Program-made: the position numbers and the translations under genes
Assembly (NCBI RefSeq): GCF_006402735.1
Contig: NZ_CP017174.1
Coordinates: forward strand, 1,305,001 to 1,369,000
Length of the DNA: 64,000 nt
Direction: 5' to 3'
From: Myxococcus xanthus
GTDB lineage: Bacteria > Myxococcota > Myxococcia > Myxococcales > Myxococcaceae
Shown here: positions 1 to 9,104 of the stretch, one piece after another
Layout of the letters: each line of letters begins with the position of its first letter
How positions within the stretch are numbered: the first letter of the stretch is position 1
Notes under the pieces: generated by a model
The model's input: only the letters and a program-made list of their open reading frames with translations
What the model was told of the DNA's origin: nothing
Databases searched by the model: none

Positions 1-110
1 TCCGGCGGACGCCGGAACAGTGGGTGTGGATGCACCAGCGCTGGAAGACGCGTCCACCGGTGAGCGAGGACGTCCCACTTCCGGAGGCGGCGCCCGCATC
101 CGCCGGGTGA
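1..110 (+). CDS. Lipid A biosynthesis acyltransferase (LpxL/HtrB family), 3' end only
   Basis: The window opens inside a gene whose reading frame (codons from position 3) ends at the TGA at 108-110. The visible 35 residues begin RRTPEQWVWMHQRWKTRP and end in an Ala/Pro-rich tail. The PEQW-W-H-RW-RP pattern is the conserved C-terminal block of lysophospholipid acyltransferases of the LpxL/HtrB family, which acylate Kdo-lipid A at the inner membrane. lptC starts 12 bases later on the same strand, so it probably shares a transcript with the LPS export genes. The catalytic HX4D motif lies upstream of the window and cannot be checked. Confidence 0.75.
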   Translation, partial: RRTPEQWVWMHQRWKTRPPVSEDVPLPEAAPASAG

Positions 111-122
111 TAAGGAAGCCCT

Positions 123-674
123 GTGTCTCGTCTGCTCGCCGCCAGCCTCGTCATCCTGGTGTTCGCCCCCGGTTGCAAGCCGGGCTCCGGCGAGGGTGCG
201 TCTGGCGGCCAGCCTCCCCCGGAGGTGGTGCTGCACGGCGCGCGCCTGGAGTCCTTCGAGGGCGACCGGCTCATCCGCTCCGGCACGGCCCGGCAGGTGT
301 CCTACCAGCGCACCACCGGCGAGGTGTGGGCCACCGACGCCACCGTCCGGATTCCGCCGGGTTCCTCTTCGGAAGGGGTTCCCCCCGGGACGGAGGGAGG
401 CGTGGAGGTGAGCGCCCCGAATATGGAGGGGAGTCTCGCGTCCAAGCAGGTGGTGGCCTCGGGCGGTGTCATCATCCGCACCGGGAAGGGCATGGAGGCC
501 CGCACTCCCCGGTTGACGTACGACGCCACCACGGAGCGGGCGCATGGAAACGAGGGCGTGACGGTGAAGGGACCTGACTATCGGCTGAGGGCGGACCGCT
601 TCGAGCTGTTCTTCCCGGACGAGACGTTCAACTTCGCGGGCTCGGTGGAGTCCGTGCTGGGAGCGCCAGAGTGA
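123..674 (+). CDS. lptC: LptC-like LPS export lipoprotein
   Basis: This 183-residue protein starts at a GTG and carries an N-terminal hydrophobic stretch ending in a lipobox (FAPGC, Cys at residue 18), so it is probably a lipoprotein rather than a single-span protein like E. coli LptC. The rest is a repeating beta-strand pattern (for example VEVSAPNMEG, LTYDATTERAHGNEGVTV, YRLRADRFELFF) typical of LptC/OstA-type jellyrolls that pass LPS from the LptBFG transporter to LptA. Identity is supported by position: its stop overlaps the lptA start by four bases, and lptB follows. The LptF and LptG permease genes are not in the window. Confidence 0.82.
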   Translation: MSRLLAASLVILVFAPGCKPGSGEGASGGQPPPEVVLHGARLESFEGDRLIRSGTARQVSYQRTTGEVWATDATVRIPPGSSSEGVPPGTEGGVEVSAPNMEGSLASKQVVASGGVIIRTGKGMEARTPRLTYDATTERAHGNEGVTVKGPDYRLRADRFELFFPDETFNFAGSVESVLGAPE

Positions 675-1294
675 TTGAGTTCCTCGTGATGGCCTTCTTC
701 GTCGCGCAGCCCGCGCCCGCGGTCGCCGCCACCCCCGCGCAGGGCACGCCTCCCGCTGCGGTGGGCTCGGCGCCCGCCTCCGGTACGGGCTCCCGCGCCC
801 CAGGCGCGCTGGGCGGCAAGGAGCTGACGGAGCCGGTTCAAATCAACGGCGACAACGTCACCTTCCAGAAGTCGCAGGCCACCCTCACCGGCAACGTGAA
901 GGTGAAGCACCGCACGCTGGACCTGGACTGTGACCGGATGACGGCCAACTACACCCCTCAGCGCGAAGTGACGCGCGTGGTGTGCACCGGCGGGGTGAAG
1001 GCCGTGGACGGCGACCGCATGGCCCGCGGCGAGCGCGCCGAGTACGACGTGCCCAGCGGCGTGCTGGTGGTGACGGGCTCGCCCGAGGCCCGCCAGGGCA
1101 CCACGCACATGCGCGGGACGAAGGTCCGGCTGACGCTGGGCAACGAGCGGCTGGAGGTGGAGAACGCCGTCATCGTCTTCGAATCGCTGCCCTCCAACCC
1201 CACCCCGGCCAAGCGCAAGGGGCGGCAGTCCGCGCCCCGTCCGGCCCCATCCTCCGGGACGGCCCCCTCCGCCCAGGGAGGCACGGCTCGATGA
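671..1294 (+). CDS. lptA: LptA (OstA-like) periplasmic LPS transport protein
   Basis: A 207-residue protein starting at a GTG that overlaps the lptC stop. A short hydrophobic leader (residues 3-20, ending near AVAA) looks like a signal peptide. The core from about residue 55 ([20 protein letters not shown] onward) has the LptA/OstA pattern of beta strands with DGDR and RGERAEYD segments. These proteins form the periplasmic bridge that carries LPS to the outer membrane. The C-terminal 30 residues are Pro/Ala/Lys-rich and probably disordered. Its stop overlaps the lptB start (ATGA), which suggests translational coupling of the export genes. Confidence 0.88.
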   Translation: MIEFLVMAFFVAQPAPAVAATPAQGTPPAAVGSAPASGTGSRAPGALGGKELTEPVQINGDNVTFQKSQATLTGNVKVKHRTLDLDCDRMTANYTPQREVTRVVCTGGVKAVDGDRMARGERAEYDVPSGVLVVTGSPEARQGTTHMRGTKVRLTLGNERLEVENAVIVFESLPSNPTPAKRKGRQSAPRPAPSSGTAPSAQGGTAR

Positions 1295-2034
1295 GCGCGA
1301 AGCTGTTCGCGGAGGGCCTGGAGAAGAGTTTCCGCGGCCGCAAGAAGGTGGTGGCCGGCGTGTCCTTCAGCGTGGCCCCCGGGGAAGTGGTGGGCCTGCT
1401 GGGGCCCAACGGCGCGGGGAAGACGACCAGCTTCAACATGGTGGTGGGATTGGTGTCTCCGGATGCGGGACGCGTGCGCATTGGCGACGAGGACCTCACG
1501 CACCTGCCCATGCACCGCCGCGCTCGCCGGGGCGTGGGCTACCTGCCCCAGGAAGCCTCCGTCTTCCGCAAGCTCACGGTGCGCGACAACTTCCTGGCCG
1601 TGCTGGAGCTCCAGAAGGACCTGGACGCCAAGGCCCGCGAGCAGCGCGCCGACACCCTCCTGGACGAGTTCGGCCTCACGCACGTCGGGGAGTCCCTGGG
1701 GGGAGACCTTTCGGGCGGCGAGCGCCGGCGCGCCGAGATTGCCCGCAGCCTCATCCCCCAACCCCGCTTCATCCTCTTCGACGAGCCCTTCGCCGGCGTG
1801 GACCCCATCAACGTGGGCGACCTCCAGCGCCAGATCTTCCTCCTCCGCGAACGCGGACTGGGCGTCCTCATCACCGACCACAACGTCCAGGACACCCTGG
1901 GCATCTGTGATCGTGCGTACATCATCGCACAGGGGCAGATCCTGGAAGAGGGCACCCCGGCGGAGATCGCCGCGTCTCCCAAAGCCCGCGCCGTCTACCT
2001 GGGGGAACGGTTCCGCCTCCAACAAGCGCTCTAA
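1291..2034 (+). CDS. lptB: LptB, LPS export ABC transporter ATP-binding protein
   Basis: 247 residues, full length for LptB. Walker A is GPNGAGKT at residues 38-45, the signature is [15 protein letters not shown] and Walker B is [13 protein letters not shown], followed by the switch histidine in TDHNVQDTL. The [15 protein letters not shown] segment is the Q-loop region characteristic of LptB. It powers LPS extraction from the inner membrane together with LptF/LptG. The ATG at 1291 overlaps the lptA stop. The next gene, rpoN, follows after 248 bases, the same order (lptA-lptB-rpoN-hpf-ptsN) known from many proteobacteria, here loosened by inserted genes. Confidence 0.95.
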   Translation: MSAKLFAEGLEKSFRGRKKVVAGVSFSVAPGEVVGLLGPNGAGKTTSFNMVVGLVSPDAGRVRIGDEDLTHLPMHRRARRGVGYLPQEASVFRKLTVRDNFLAVLELQKDLDAKAREQRADTLLDEFGLTHVGESLGGDLSGGERRRAEIARSLIPQPRFILFDEPFAGVDPINVGDLQRQIFLLRERGLGVLITDHNVQDTLGICDRAYIIAQGQILEEGTPAEIAASPKARAVYLGERFRLQQAL

Positions 2035-2068
2035 GCACGGCTGGCCACCTGTCAGAGGAGTGCTTAGA
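2030..2068 (+). terminator. Inverted repeat at the end of lptB
   Basis: Perfect 9-base arms TCTAAGCAC (2030-2038) and GTGCTTAGA (2060-2068) flank a 21-base loop and include the lptB stop codon. There is no T tract. It may be a weak terminator or an mRNA-stabilising structure between lptB and rpoN. The remaining space to rpoN (2069-2282) holds no gene. Confidence 0.35.
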
Positions 2069-2282
2069 ATGGGTTGGCCCCGCTTTTGCGTCGACCTGTC
2101 AACGCGCATGTGACACCCTGAGTGGTCTTAAGCTCTTGGATTCCTTGTGGAATTCTGAGCATGCAAGCAAGGGACCCTCGTTTCGGGGCTAGACGAAGTC
2201 AGGGCTCCTTGTTACGTTGGCACGGTCTTTGATGGTGGTCCTCTGTCCAGAGGGACCGAATCAACCCGGGAGACCCCGTCTC

Positions 2283-3800
<1,518 letters not shown>

Positions 3801-3863
3801 GTCACGGCTGTTCGGGCGCGCCGCTTGTCGACGGCGCGCCCGGGTGGGCAGAGTGGGCGTCCC

Positions 3864-4514
3864 ATGAGCGCCACCCTCCCTCCCGATGCCGTCGTGCACC
3901 GGCGTGACTGCGTCCCCCTCGTCGTTCCGCCCATCACGCTCGAAGGGCACGACGTCCGCCTGGAGCCGCTGCGTCCGGAGCATGCGCCGGCCCTGGCCGC
4001 GCTGTGCGAGGACGACATCTTCACCTGGTTCTCGTGCGTGCTGCGGACCGAAGCGGACGTAGCAGCCTTCATCGACAGCGCCTGCCAGGCGGCCGAGCGA
4101 GGGAGCGAGCGCCCCTTCGTCATCATCGAGCGGCGGACGGGCGCGCCGGTGGGCACCACGCGCTTCCTCGAAATCCAGCGCGACCACCGGACGCTGGAGA
4201 TTGGCTACACGTGGCTGGGCCGCCGCGTGTGGCGCACGCGCATCAACACGGAGTGCAAGTACCTGCTGCTGCGGCACGCCTTCGAGTCGCTCGGCGTCAT
4301 GCGGGTGCAGCTCAAGACAGACAAGCACAACGCGCGCTCGCGGGCGGCCATCGAGCGGTTGGGCGCTCGCTTCGAGGGGGTGCTGCGCCACCACAAGCTG
4401 GTGCGCGGCGGTGTGGTGCGTGACAGCGCGTACTACAGCGTCGTCGACACGGAGTGGCCGGAAGTGAAGGTTCGGCTGGAAGGGCTGCTCGCGGACGGCG
4501 GGGCGCGGGTATAG
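3864..4514 (+). CDS. GNAT-family N-acetyltransferase (RimJ/RimL type)
   Basis: 216 residues from the ATG at 3864; a TTG at 3825 could add 13 residues with no family resemblance. The pattern LEGHDVRLEPLRPEHAPAL, then TRFLEIQRDHRTLEIGYTWL and the late RSRAAIERLGARFEGVLR motif is that of the RimJ/RimL branch of GNAT acetyltransferases, which use acetyl-CoA to modify protein N-termini or small amines. The substrate cannot be read from sequence. It lies 63 bases after rpoN and may share its transcript. This gene is not part of the usual rpoN-hpf-ptsN order and looks like an insertion into it. Confidence 0.82.
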   Translation: MSATLPPDAVVHRRDCVPLVVPPITLEGHDVRLEPLRPEHAPALAALCEDDIFTWFSCVLRTEADVAAFIDSACQAAERGSERPFVIIERRTGAPVGTTRFLEIQRDHRTLEIGYTWLGRRVWRTRINTECKYLLLRHAFESLGVMRVQLKTDKHNARSRAAIERLGARFEGVLRHHKLVRGGVVRDSAYYSVVDTEWPEVKVRLEGLLADGGARV

Positions 4515-4527
4515 GGTGCGGCGCCGC

Positions 4528-5313
4528 ATGAATCCCATTTTTCGTCGCAACCTTCTTCGCATCCCGGCGGGGGCCTTCGTCGCGGTGGGCCTGTTGTCGG
4601 GTTGTGGCAGCAGCCTCACTTCGGAAGCCGTGGACCTGGCGGGACTCTCCGACCGGACGCTGACGCTGTCCCAGTCGGACGTGGACATCTTCGAGGGCGT
4701 GGACGAGCCGGGCTCCCACCGCGTCACCGTTACCTTCTCGCCCGCGGCGGAAGAGGACCGGTGCACCGAGCTTCGCGAGGGCGTCACGGCCACCTTCAAC
4801 GGCCAGCCGATGGCACTGGAGCGGGGTGGGGTGGACGACACCGCGGGCCGCGACGTGTGCGTGCCCACGCGGGCCTACTACGACTTCGACCCCAACGTCT
4901 GGGTGCGGCAGCCCATGGAGAACGCCCGCATCGTCCTCCAGGACGGGACGCACACCATCACCCTGGTGATGAAGAACGGAAAGGCCAAGCGCCTCTTCTC
5001 CTTCCAGGGTCCCGGCGCCGAGGACCGGCTCATGCGCGGCCAGGAGTATTCGTTCCGGTGGCTGCCCGAGGGCGAGGTCCCCAGCCGCGCCACGGCCACC
5101 CTGCTGCGCGAGGGCGGGAGCGCCACGGCCACCATCCCCACGGAGCAGGAAGAGGCGGTCGTCCGCTTCACCCTGCTGCCGACGACGCCTGTCGCCGCCC
5201 ACCTGCTCACGTTGAGCGCGACCGCGTCCGGCGAGGTGCTGGAGTGCACGGGCGTCGCCACCTGCGAGGCGACGGTGTTCCACTCCGAGGAGCGGGTCGT
5301 CAACGTGCAGTAA
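4528..5313 (+). CDS. Putative lipoprotein of unknown function
   Basis: 261 residues from the ATG at 4528 (an in-frame GTG at 4516 is possible). The N-terminus MNPIFRRNLLRIPAGAFVAV followed by LLSGC is a lipoprotein signal with the modified Cys at residue 26. The mature part is predicted to be all-beta, with several Cys residues (CTEL, RDVCVP, LECTGVATCEA) that could form disulfides, and no motif I recognise. It begins 13 bases after the acetyltransferase stop, so the two are likely co-transcribed. No function can be assigned beyond a probable envelope location. Confidence 0.7.
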   Translation: MNPIFRRNLLRIPAGAFVAVGLLSGCGSSLTSEAVDLAGLSDRTLTLSQSDVDIFEGVDEPGSHRVTVTFSPAAEEDRCTELREGVTATFNGQPMALERGGVDDTAGRDVCVPTRAYYDFDPNVWVRQPMENARIVLQDGTHTITLVMKNGKAKRLFSFQGPGAEDRLMRGQEYSFRWLPEGEVPSRATATLLREGGSATATIPTEQEEAVVRFTLLPTTPVAAHLLTLSATASGEVLECTGVATCEATVFHSEERVVNVQ

Positions 5314-5396
5314 GGGGCCGGTGAGCGGGCAGGGGAGCGGGCCCCAAGCCGCCCTTTCCCCTGCAGTCGCAGCCGCACCCCGGCCACGAGAGGCGG

Positions 5397-5787
5397 ATGG
5401 CCCCGGAGCCTGACTCCGGCGAACAGTCCTACAAGGGGCTGGGCTGGCTCGAGGGCCGGGTGACGCTCATCACCGGTGGCGACAGTGGCATGGGCCGCGC
5501 GGTGTGCCTGGCCTTCGCGCGCGAGGGCGCGGACGTCGCGGTGTCCTTCCTCAGCGAAGGGGACGACGCCCAGCAGGTGAAGCGCGTGGTGGAGGACGCG
5601 GGGCGCAAGGCCCTGCTGCTGCCCGGTGACCTGTCGGTGGAGGCCCAGTGCCGCAAGCTGGTGGAGGACACCGCGAAGCGCTTCGGGCGCGTCGACATCC
5701 TCGTCAACAACGCCGCGTACCAGGGGGCGGCGGTGGAGCGCTTCGGGGACTTCGGTCAACGCGGAGGTGCTGGGCGTGACGGCGTGA
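5397..5787 (+). pseudogene. Short-chain dehydrogenase/reductase with a large internal deletion
   Basis: From the ATG at 5397 the product is a clean SDR N-terminus: a Rossmann TGGDSGMGRA motif near residue 27, then a DLSVEAQC and a VDILVNNAAYQG segment up to about residue 117. The sequence then jumps, in another frame (codons from 5749), to TSVNAEVLGVTA and a stop at 5785-5787. That is the usual last dozen residues of this family. The Ser-Tyr-Lys catalytic part, roughly 160-170 residues, is missing. If read on in the original frame the protein would end at 5810 with unrelated sequence. It resembles the YghA/glucose-dehydrogenase-like SDRs. It is most simply a deletion remnant. Confidence 0.8.
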
Positions 5788-6022
5788 CGGGCGGGCGGCT
5801 GCTCGCGTGAGCTGACGCGGCGCGTGATGTCACCGGGCGCACGCTGGCATGGTTCCAAACAGGGGGCCATTGCCAGTGACGCGAGGTGCAGGCGGGATGT
5901 CCTCCCTCGGACGGGTGGTGTGTCCGGGAACAGGCAACCTGGTGGGGCGGGTTGCTTTCCAGGGCTGGGAAAGTTTCAGATCCGTCACGGAGCTCACCTC
6001 TCACCCTAGGAGGCAGCCACGC

Positions 6023-6691
6023 ATGCAGTTCAACATCACCTTCCGTCAGTTCGGAGCGTCCGATTCCCTCAAGGAGTACGCACGCGAGAAGGTCGAAAGG
6101 GTGAACCGGTTGCTGGACCGAGCCGGCGAGGCCCATGTGGTCCTGTCGTTGGAACGCCACCTCCACCATGCGGACATCACCATCCACTCCGGCGCGTGGG
6201 TCCTTCGGGGCCGCGACAAGAGCGATGACATGTACGCGTCCATCGACCTGGCGATGGACAAGATCGAGCGCCAGCTGCGGCGCTACCGTGACAAGCTGAA
6301 GACGCACCATGGCCGTGAGCGAGTCCACCACCGGCAGGATTTGGTGGAGCAGCTCCGGGTCCGCCACGCCGTGTTCGAGCTCCCGGACGTGGACGAGCTG
6401 ACGTCGCTGGCCGAAGCCTCCGCGAGTGAAGCCGCGCCGAAACCCGCTGTCGTCGTGCCCGCGCAGCCCGCAGCCCCGTCGCAGGCGGCGCGCGAGGTGC
6501 GTGCCACCCACCTCACCGTCAAGCCGCTCACCGTGGATGATGCGGTGATGCAGATGAACCTGATGAACAACGACTTCTACGTCTTCCACAACGTGGAGTC
6601 GGAGTCGCTGTGCATCGTCTACAGGCGCAAGGATGGCCAGTACGGCCTCATCGAGCCGCACGCCCCGGCGATCGCCGCCACGGGGACCTGA
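6023..6691 (+). CDS. hpf: Ribosome hibernation promoting factor, long form
   Basis: 222 residues from the ATG at 6023, preceded by a strong AGGAGG at 6008-6013. Residues 1-100 are the sigma-54 modulation/S30AE domain (MQFNITFRQFGASDSLKEYA, EHLHHADITIH-like strand, DMYASIDLAMDKIERQLRRYRDK). After a Pro/Ala-rich linker, residues 165-215 are the C-terminal dimerisation domain (VKPLTVDDAVMQMNLMNNDFYVFHN, then YRRKDGQYGLIEP). The long form normally pairs 70S ribosomes into 100S dimers during starvation. Its place downstream of rpoN is the conserved proteobacterial arrangement. Confidence 0.94.
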   Translation: MQFNITFRQFGASDSLKEYAREKVERVNRLLDRAGEAHVVLSLERHLHHADITIHSGAWVLRGRDKSDDMYASIDLAMDKIERQLRRYRDKLKTHHGRERVHHRQDLVEQLRVRHAVFELPDVDELTSLAEASASEAAPKPAVVVPAQPAAPSQAAREVRATHLTVKPLTVDDAVMQMNLMNNDFYVFHNVESESLCIVYRRKDGQYGLIEPHAPAIAATGT

Positions 6692-7084
6692 GCCGTCGCA
6701 GACCGCTGATACCGCGCGCCGTCACCCGGTGAAGTGGGGTGACGGCGTGTGACGGCGGGAAGTCCGCCGCGTCCCGGGCGCGGTCCACCATTCGAATGCC
6801 TCCGCGTGCAGGAGGGCGTCGGTGCGGGTGCCCATGGGCCCGCGGCCACGTCCCGCCGCGGGGGCGGTCCACCAGGCCGCTAACGAAGGGGGCCTGGACG
6901 CGGGTAGGGGCCACCCCGGCGAGCCCTCGACGCGATGTCGATGACAGTCGACAGGAGCAGACGCTTCATGGGAAGTCCCTACCGCCCATGGGACGGGTTT
7001 CCCTTCCGCGTCATGATGCGCAGTGAGCGCGGCGAGCGCGCATCCAGACAGGCCACCCTTGCGCTAAAGAGGGGTGAGGAGTAA
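6692..7084. other. Intergenic region between hpf and the PtsN-like gene
   Basis: About 390 bases without a convincing gene. It contains the hairpin listed separately at 6717-6747 and two copies of the 11-mer GCGGTCCACCA at 6780-6790 and 6864-6874. Short open frames on both strands here have no recognisable content. The PtsN-like promoter is presumably near the end, but I see no clear -10/-35 pair. Confidence 0.5.
6717..6747 (+). terminator. Probable terminator hairpin after hpf
   Basis: Perfect 11-base arms CGCCGTCACCC (6717-6727) and GGGTGACGGCG (6737-6747) with a 9-base loop, 26 bases after the hpf stop. No T run follows, which is common in this GC-rich genome. Confidence 0.55.
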
Positions 7085-7120
7085 TTGCCGCCAACCACGA
7101 GCGCCAGCGCGGGAGCGTCA

Positions 7121-7582
7121 GTGAGAATCGCCGAGTTCCTCAGCCCCCAAGCCGTCATCGCGGACATGCAGTCGCGGACGAAGCCCGAAGTCCTGCGTGA
7201 ACTGAGCGCCACGCTGGTACGCGCCCATCCGCTGCTGACCGCGGACCGGCTGGTGGAGGTGCTGCGCGAGCGCGAGAAGCTGGGCAGCACGGGCATCGGC
7301 GAGGGTGTGGCCATCCCCCACGGCAAGCTGCCGGGCATGGGGCAGCTCCAGGCCGCCTTCGGCGTGTCGCGCGCGGGCGTGGACTTCGAGGCCATTGACG
7401 GCAAGCCCACCCACCTGTTCTTCGCCCTGGTAGCGCCGGAGAACAGCGCGGGGGTTCACCTCAAGGCCCTGGCCCGCATCTCCCGTCTCTTCAAGAACCC
7501 GCGTTTCCGGGCCGCCATCCTCGAGGCGCCCACGGCCGCGGACATCCACGCCCTCATCGTCCAGGAAGACGCGCGGCCTTGA
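7121..7582 (+). CDS. ptsN: PTS IIA-type protein, PtsN-like
   Basis: 153 residues from the GTG at 7121, which gives the usual family opening MRIAEFLSPQAVIADM. A TTG at 7085 with a GGTGAGGAG ribosome site just upstream would add 12 residues and is a real alternative. The phosphoacceptor His is in GVAIPHGKLPG, near residue 67, in the fructose/nitrogen-IIA fold. In other proteobacteria PtsN receives phosphate from NPr/EI-Ntr and regulates K+ transport and metabolism rather than importing sugar. EI-Ntr and NPr are not in the window. The rpoN-hpf-ptsN order supports the PtsN reading. Confidence 0.85.
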   Translation: MRIAEFLSPQAVIADMQSRTKPEVLRELSATLVRAHPLLTADRLVEVLREREKLGSTGIGEGVAIPHGKLPGMGQLQAAFGVSRAGVDFEAIDGKPTHLFFALVAPENSAGVHLKALARISRLFKNPRFRAAILEAPTAADIHALIVQEDARP

Positions 7583-7615
7583 GCAGGCGTGCGTTCCGGG
7601 GGGAACATCCGCACC

Positions 7616-8461
7616 ATGGACGTCGTCCTGAGACCCATCAGCGACCGCTTCTTCCACGAACACCTGCTGCCCTTCTTCCAGCGGGCCATGGGGGATGCCC
7701 CCGGCGCGCTGGAGTCCCTGCAGGAGCAACTGGGGGACGGTCAGGCGCGCATGCTGTGCGAGCGGATGCTCTCCACGGCGCTGCCCGGCGGCGTGGGCTC
7801 CGTGGACGCGGACCCCTGGGCGGACCTGGTGGACCGGCTCGTCTTCCTGCACTGGACCGAAGGCCCCGCGGGCTGGGAGGTCGGTGCGGCGGAGGCGGGC
7901 TACGCGGACGGCTGGGACGAAGCCCTGCACCTGGCGCTGATGGTGGAGGAGGCGGACTATCCCTACTGGGACGCGCGGGGCGCGCGCGACGTCCGGGACC
8001 GCTTCCGCTTCCGGCCGCGTGAGGACGTGGGCCTGGCCTCGCTGCTGGCCGGCCTGTGGGAGCCCTTCCCGGAGTTTCCGCCGGACCAGGTGTTCACCAC
8101 CCAGGGCCGGGGCGAGTACTCCCCCGGGACGCGCTACGCCTTCGCGGACTGGGCCTGGCGCCCGGCGAAGAAGGTGGCGCACTGGCAGGTGAACCTTCCG
8201 CGCAAGCTGGAGCGGCTCCTGGCCCGCGAGCAGGCGCGGATGAAGCTGCCGTCGCTGCCGGAGAAGGAGGAGGTGCTGGCGTACTGGCTGGGCAAGCAGC
8301 CGCAGCCACCGCCGCTCACGGTGGCCTTCTCCGGCCTGGGGCCCCGCGCGGCCAACTGGATTCGCGAGCTGGGCGCCCTCACCGCGCACCTTCGCGGCGC
8401 GGCGCTGGCGAAGCAGGGACTGGCGGCGCTGGTGACGAAGAGCTCCGGCGTCCGAATCTAG
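7616..8461 (+). CDS. Conserved-looking protein of unknown function
   Basis: 281 residues from the ATG at 7616, with a G-rich ribosome site 10-15 bases upstream. It is predicted soluble and mostly helical, rich in Trp ([28 protein letters not shown]) and acidic residues, with no signal peptide, membrane span or metal motif that I can see. It starts 33 bases after ptsN and is probably in the same transcript. Its stop codon overlaps that of dtd on the other strand. I do not recognise the family. Confidence 0.6.
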   Translation: MDVVLRPISDRFFHEHLLPFFQRAMGDAPGALESLQEQLGDGQARMLCERMLSTALPGGVGSVDADPWADLVDRLVFLHWTEGPAGWEVGAAEAGYADGWDEALHLALMVEEADYPYWDARGARDVRDRFRFRPREDVGLASLLAGLWEPFPEFPPDQVFTTQGRGEYSPGTRYAFADWAWRPAKKVAHWQVNLPRKLERLLAREQARMKLPSLPEKEEVLAYWLGKQPQPPPLTVAFSGLGPRAANWIRELGALTAHLRGAALAKQGLAALVTKSSGVRI

Positions 8462-8919
8462 CCCTTGGGCGCGGCCGGCCCGGGGCTCTCCAGCAGCAGC
8501 GTGACGGGGCCGTCGTTGACGAGTGCCACCTTCATGTCCGCGGCGAAGATGCCGGTGCCCACATTGAGGCCTCGCTGGCGCAACAGCTCGCAGGTGCGCT
8601 CATAGAGGGCCTTGGCGCTCACGGGCTCCATCGCGTCGATGAAGCTGGGCCTGCGCCCCTTGCGCGCGTCGCCGTAGAGCGTGAACTGGCTGACGACGAT
8701 GAGCTGCCGGGACGTATCCTCCAGCGACAGGTTCATCTTCCCAGCGGCGTCCTCGAAGATGCGCAGCGTGGCCAGCTTCTCCACCATCCACGCCACGTCC
8801 GCCTCCGTGTCGCCCTTGCCCACGCCCAGCAGCACCAGCAGGCCCGGGCCGATGTCGCTCACGCGCTGGCCCTCCACCGTCACCGACGCCTCCAGCACGC
8901 GCTGCACCACCGCTCTCAT
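8458..8919 (-). CDS. dtd: D-aminoacyl-tRNA deacylase
   Basis: 153 residues. The ATG at 8919 is preceded by GAGGTGA at a good distance and gives the family start [15 protein letters not shown]; an in-frame GTG nine bases further upstream is less likely. The two conserved active-site segments are present: [17 protein letters not shown] near residue 78 and [10 protein letters not shown] near residue 135 (the cross-subunit GP motif). The enzyme hydrolyses D-amino acids from mischarged tRNAs. The gene converges with the unknown gene on the plus strand, and their stop codons overlap around the shared CTAG at 8458-8461. Confidence 0.93.
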   Translation of the reverse strand: MRAVVQRVLEASVTVEGQRVSDIGPGLLVLLGVGKGDTEADVAWMVEKLATLRIFEDAAGKMNLSLEDTSRQLIVVSQFTLYGDARKGRRPSFIDAMEPVSAKALYERTCELLRQRGLNVGTGIFAADMKVALVNDGPVTLLLESPGPAAPKG

Positions 8920-9049
8920 CGAAGTCACCTCGTGGACAGGCGTGTCTCACCGGGGGCTCGCGTCAGTCACGCCGTTACAGTTGGAATGTCAGGTTTCTGC
9001 CTGCTGGAAGAGCGAGCGCCCAGACGTGGACTCACGCAGCCACTCACCC

Positions 9050-9079
9050 TTGCCCGCCTTTTGCCCCGTTCCGCATAAT
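9050..9079 (+). promoter_or_regulatory. Probable sigma-70-type promoter for dacB
   Basis: TTGCCC (9050-9055), an 18-base spacer and CATAAT (9074-9079). Transcription would start near 9086, just upstream of the GGAGAG ribosome site of dacB. The -10 overlaps a possible ATG at 9078, which argues against that ATG being the start. Confidence 0.45.
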
Positions 9080-9104
9080 GGCACCTGACTTCCCCGGAGA
9101 GAGT

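Noticed and set aside
2218..2233. TGGCACGGTCTTTGAT upstream of rpoN, resembling a -24/-12 promoter and suggesting autoregulation
   Set aside because: The -24 GG and spacing fit, but the -12 element is TTGAT with GA instead of the nearly invariant GC, so it is unlikely to function as a sigma-54 promoter.
6780..6874. Two copies of GCGGTCCACCA in the hpf-ptsN gap as an attachment site or insertion-sequence trace
   Set aside because: Only 11 bases, no transposase or terminal inverted repeats, and 84-base spacing; chance similarity in GC-rich DNA is likely.
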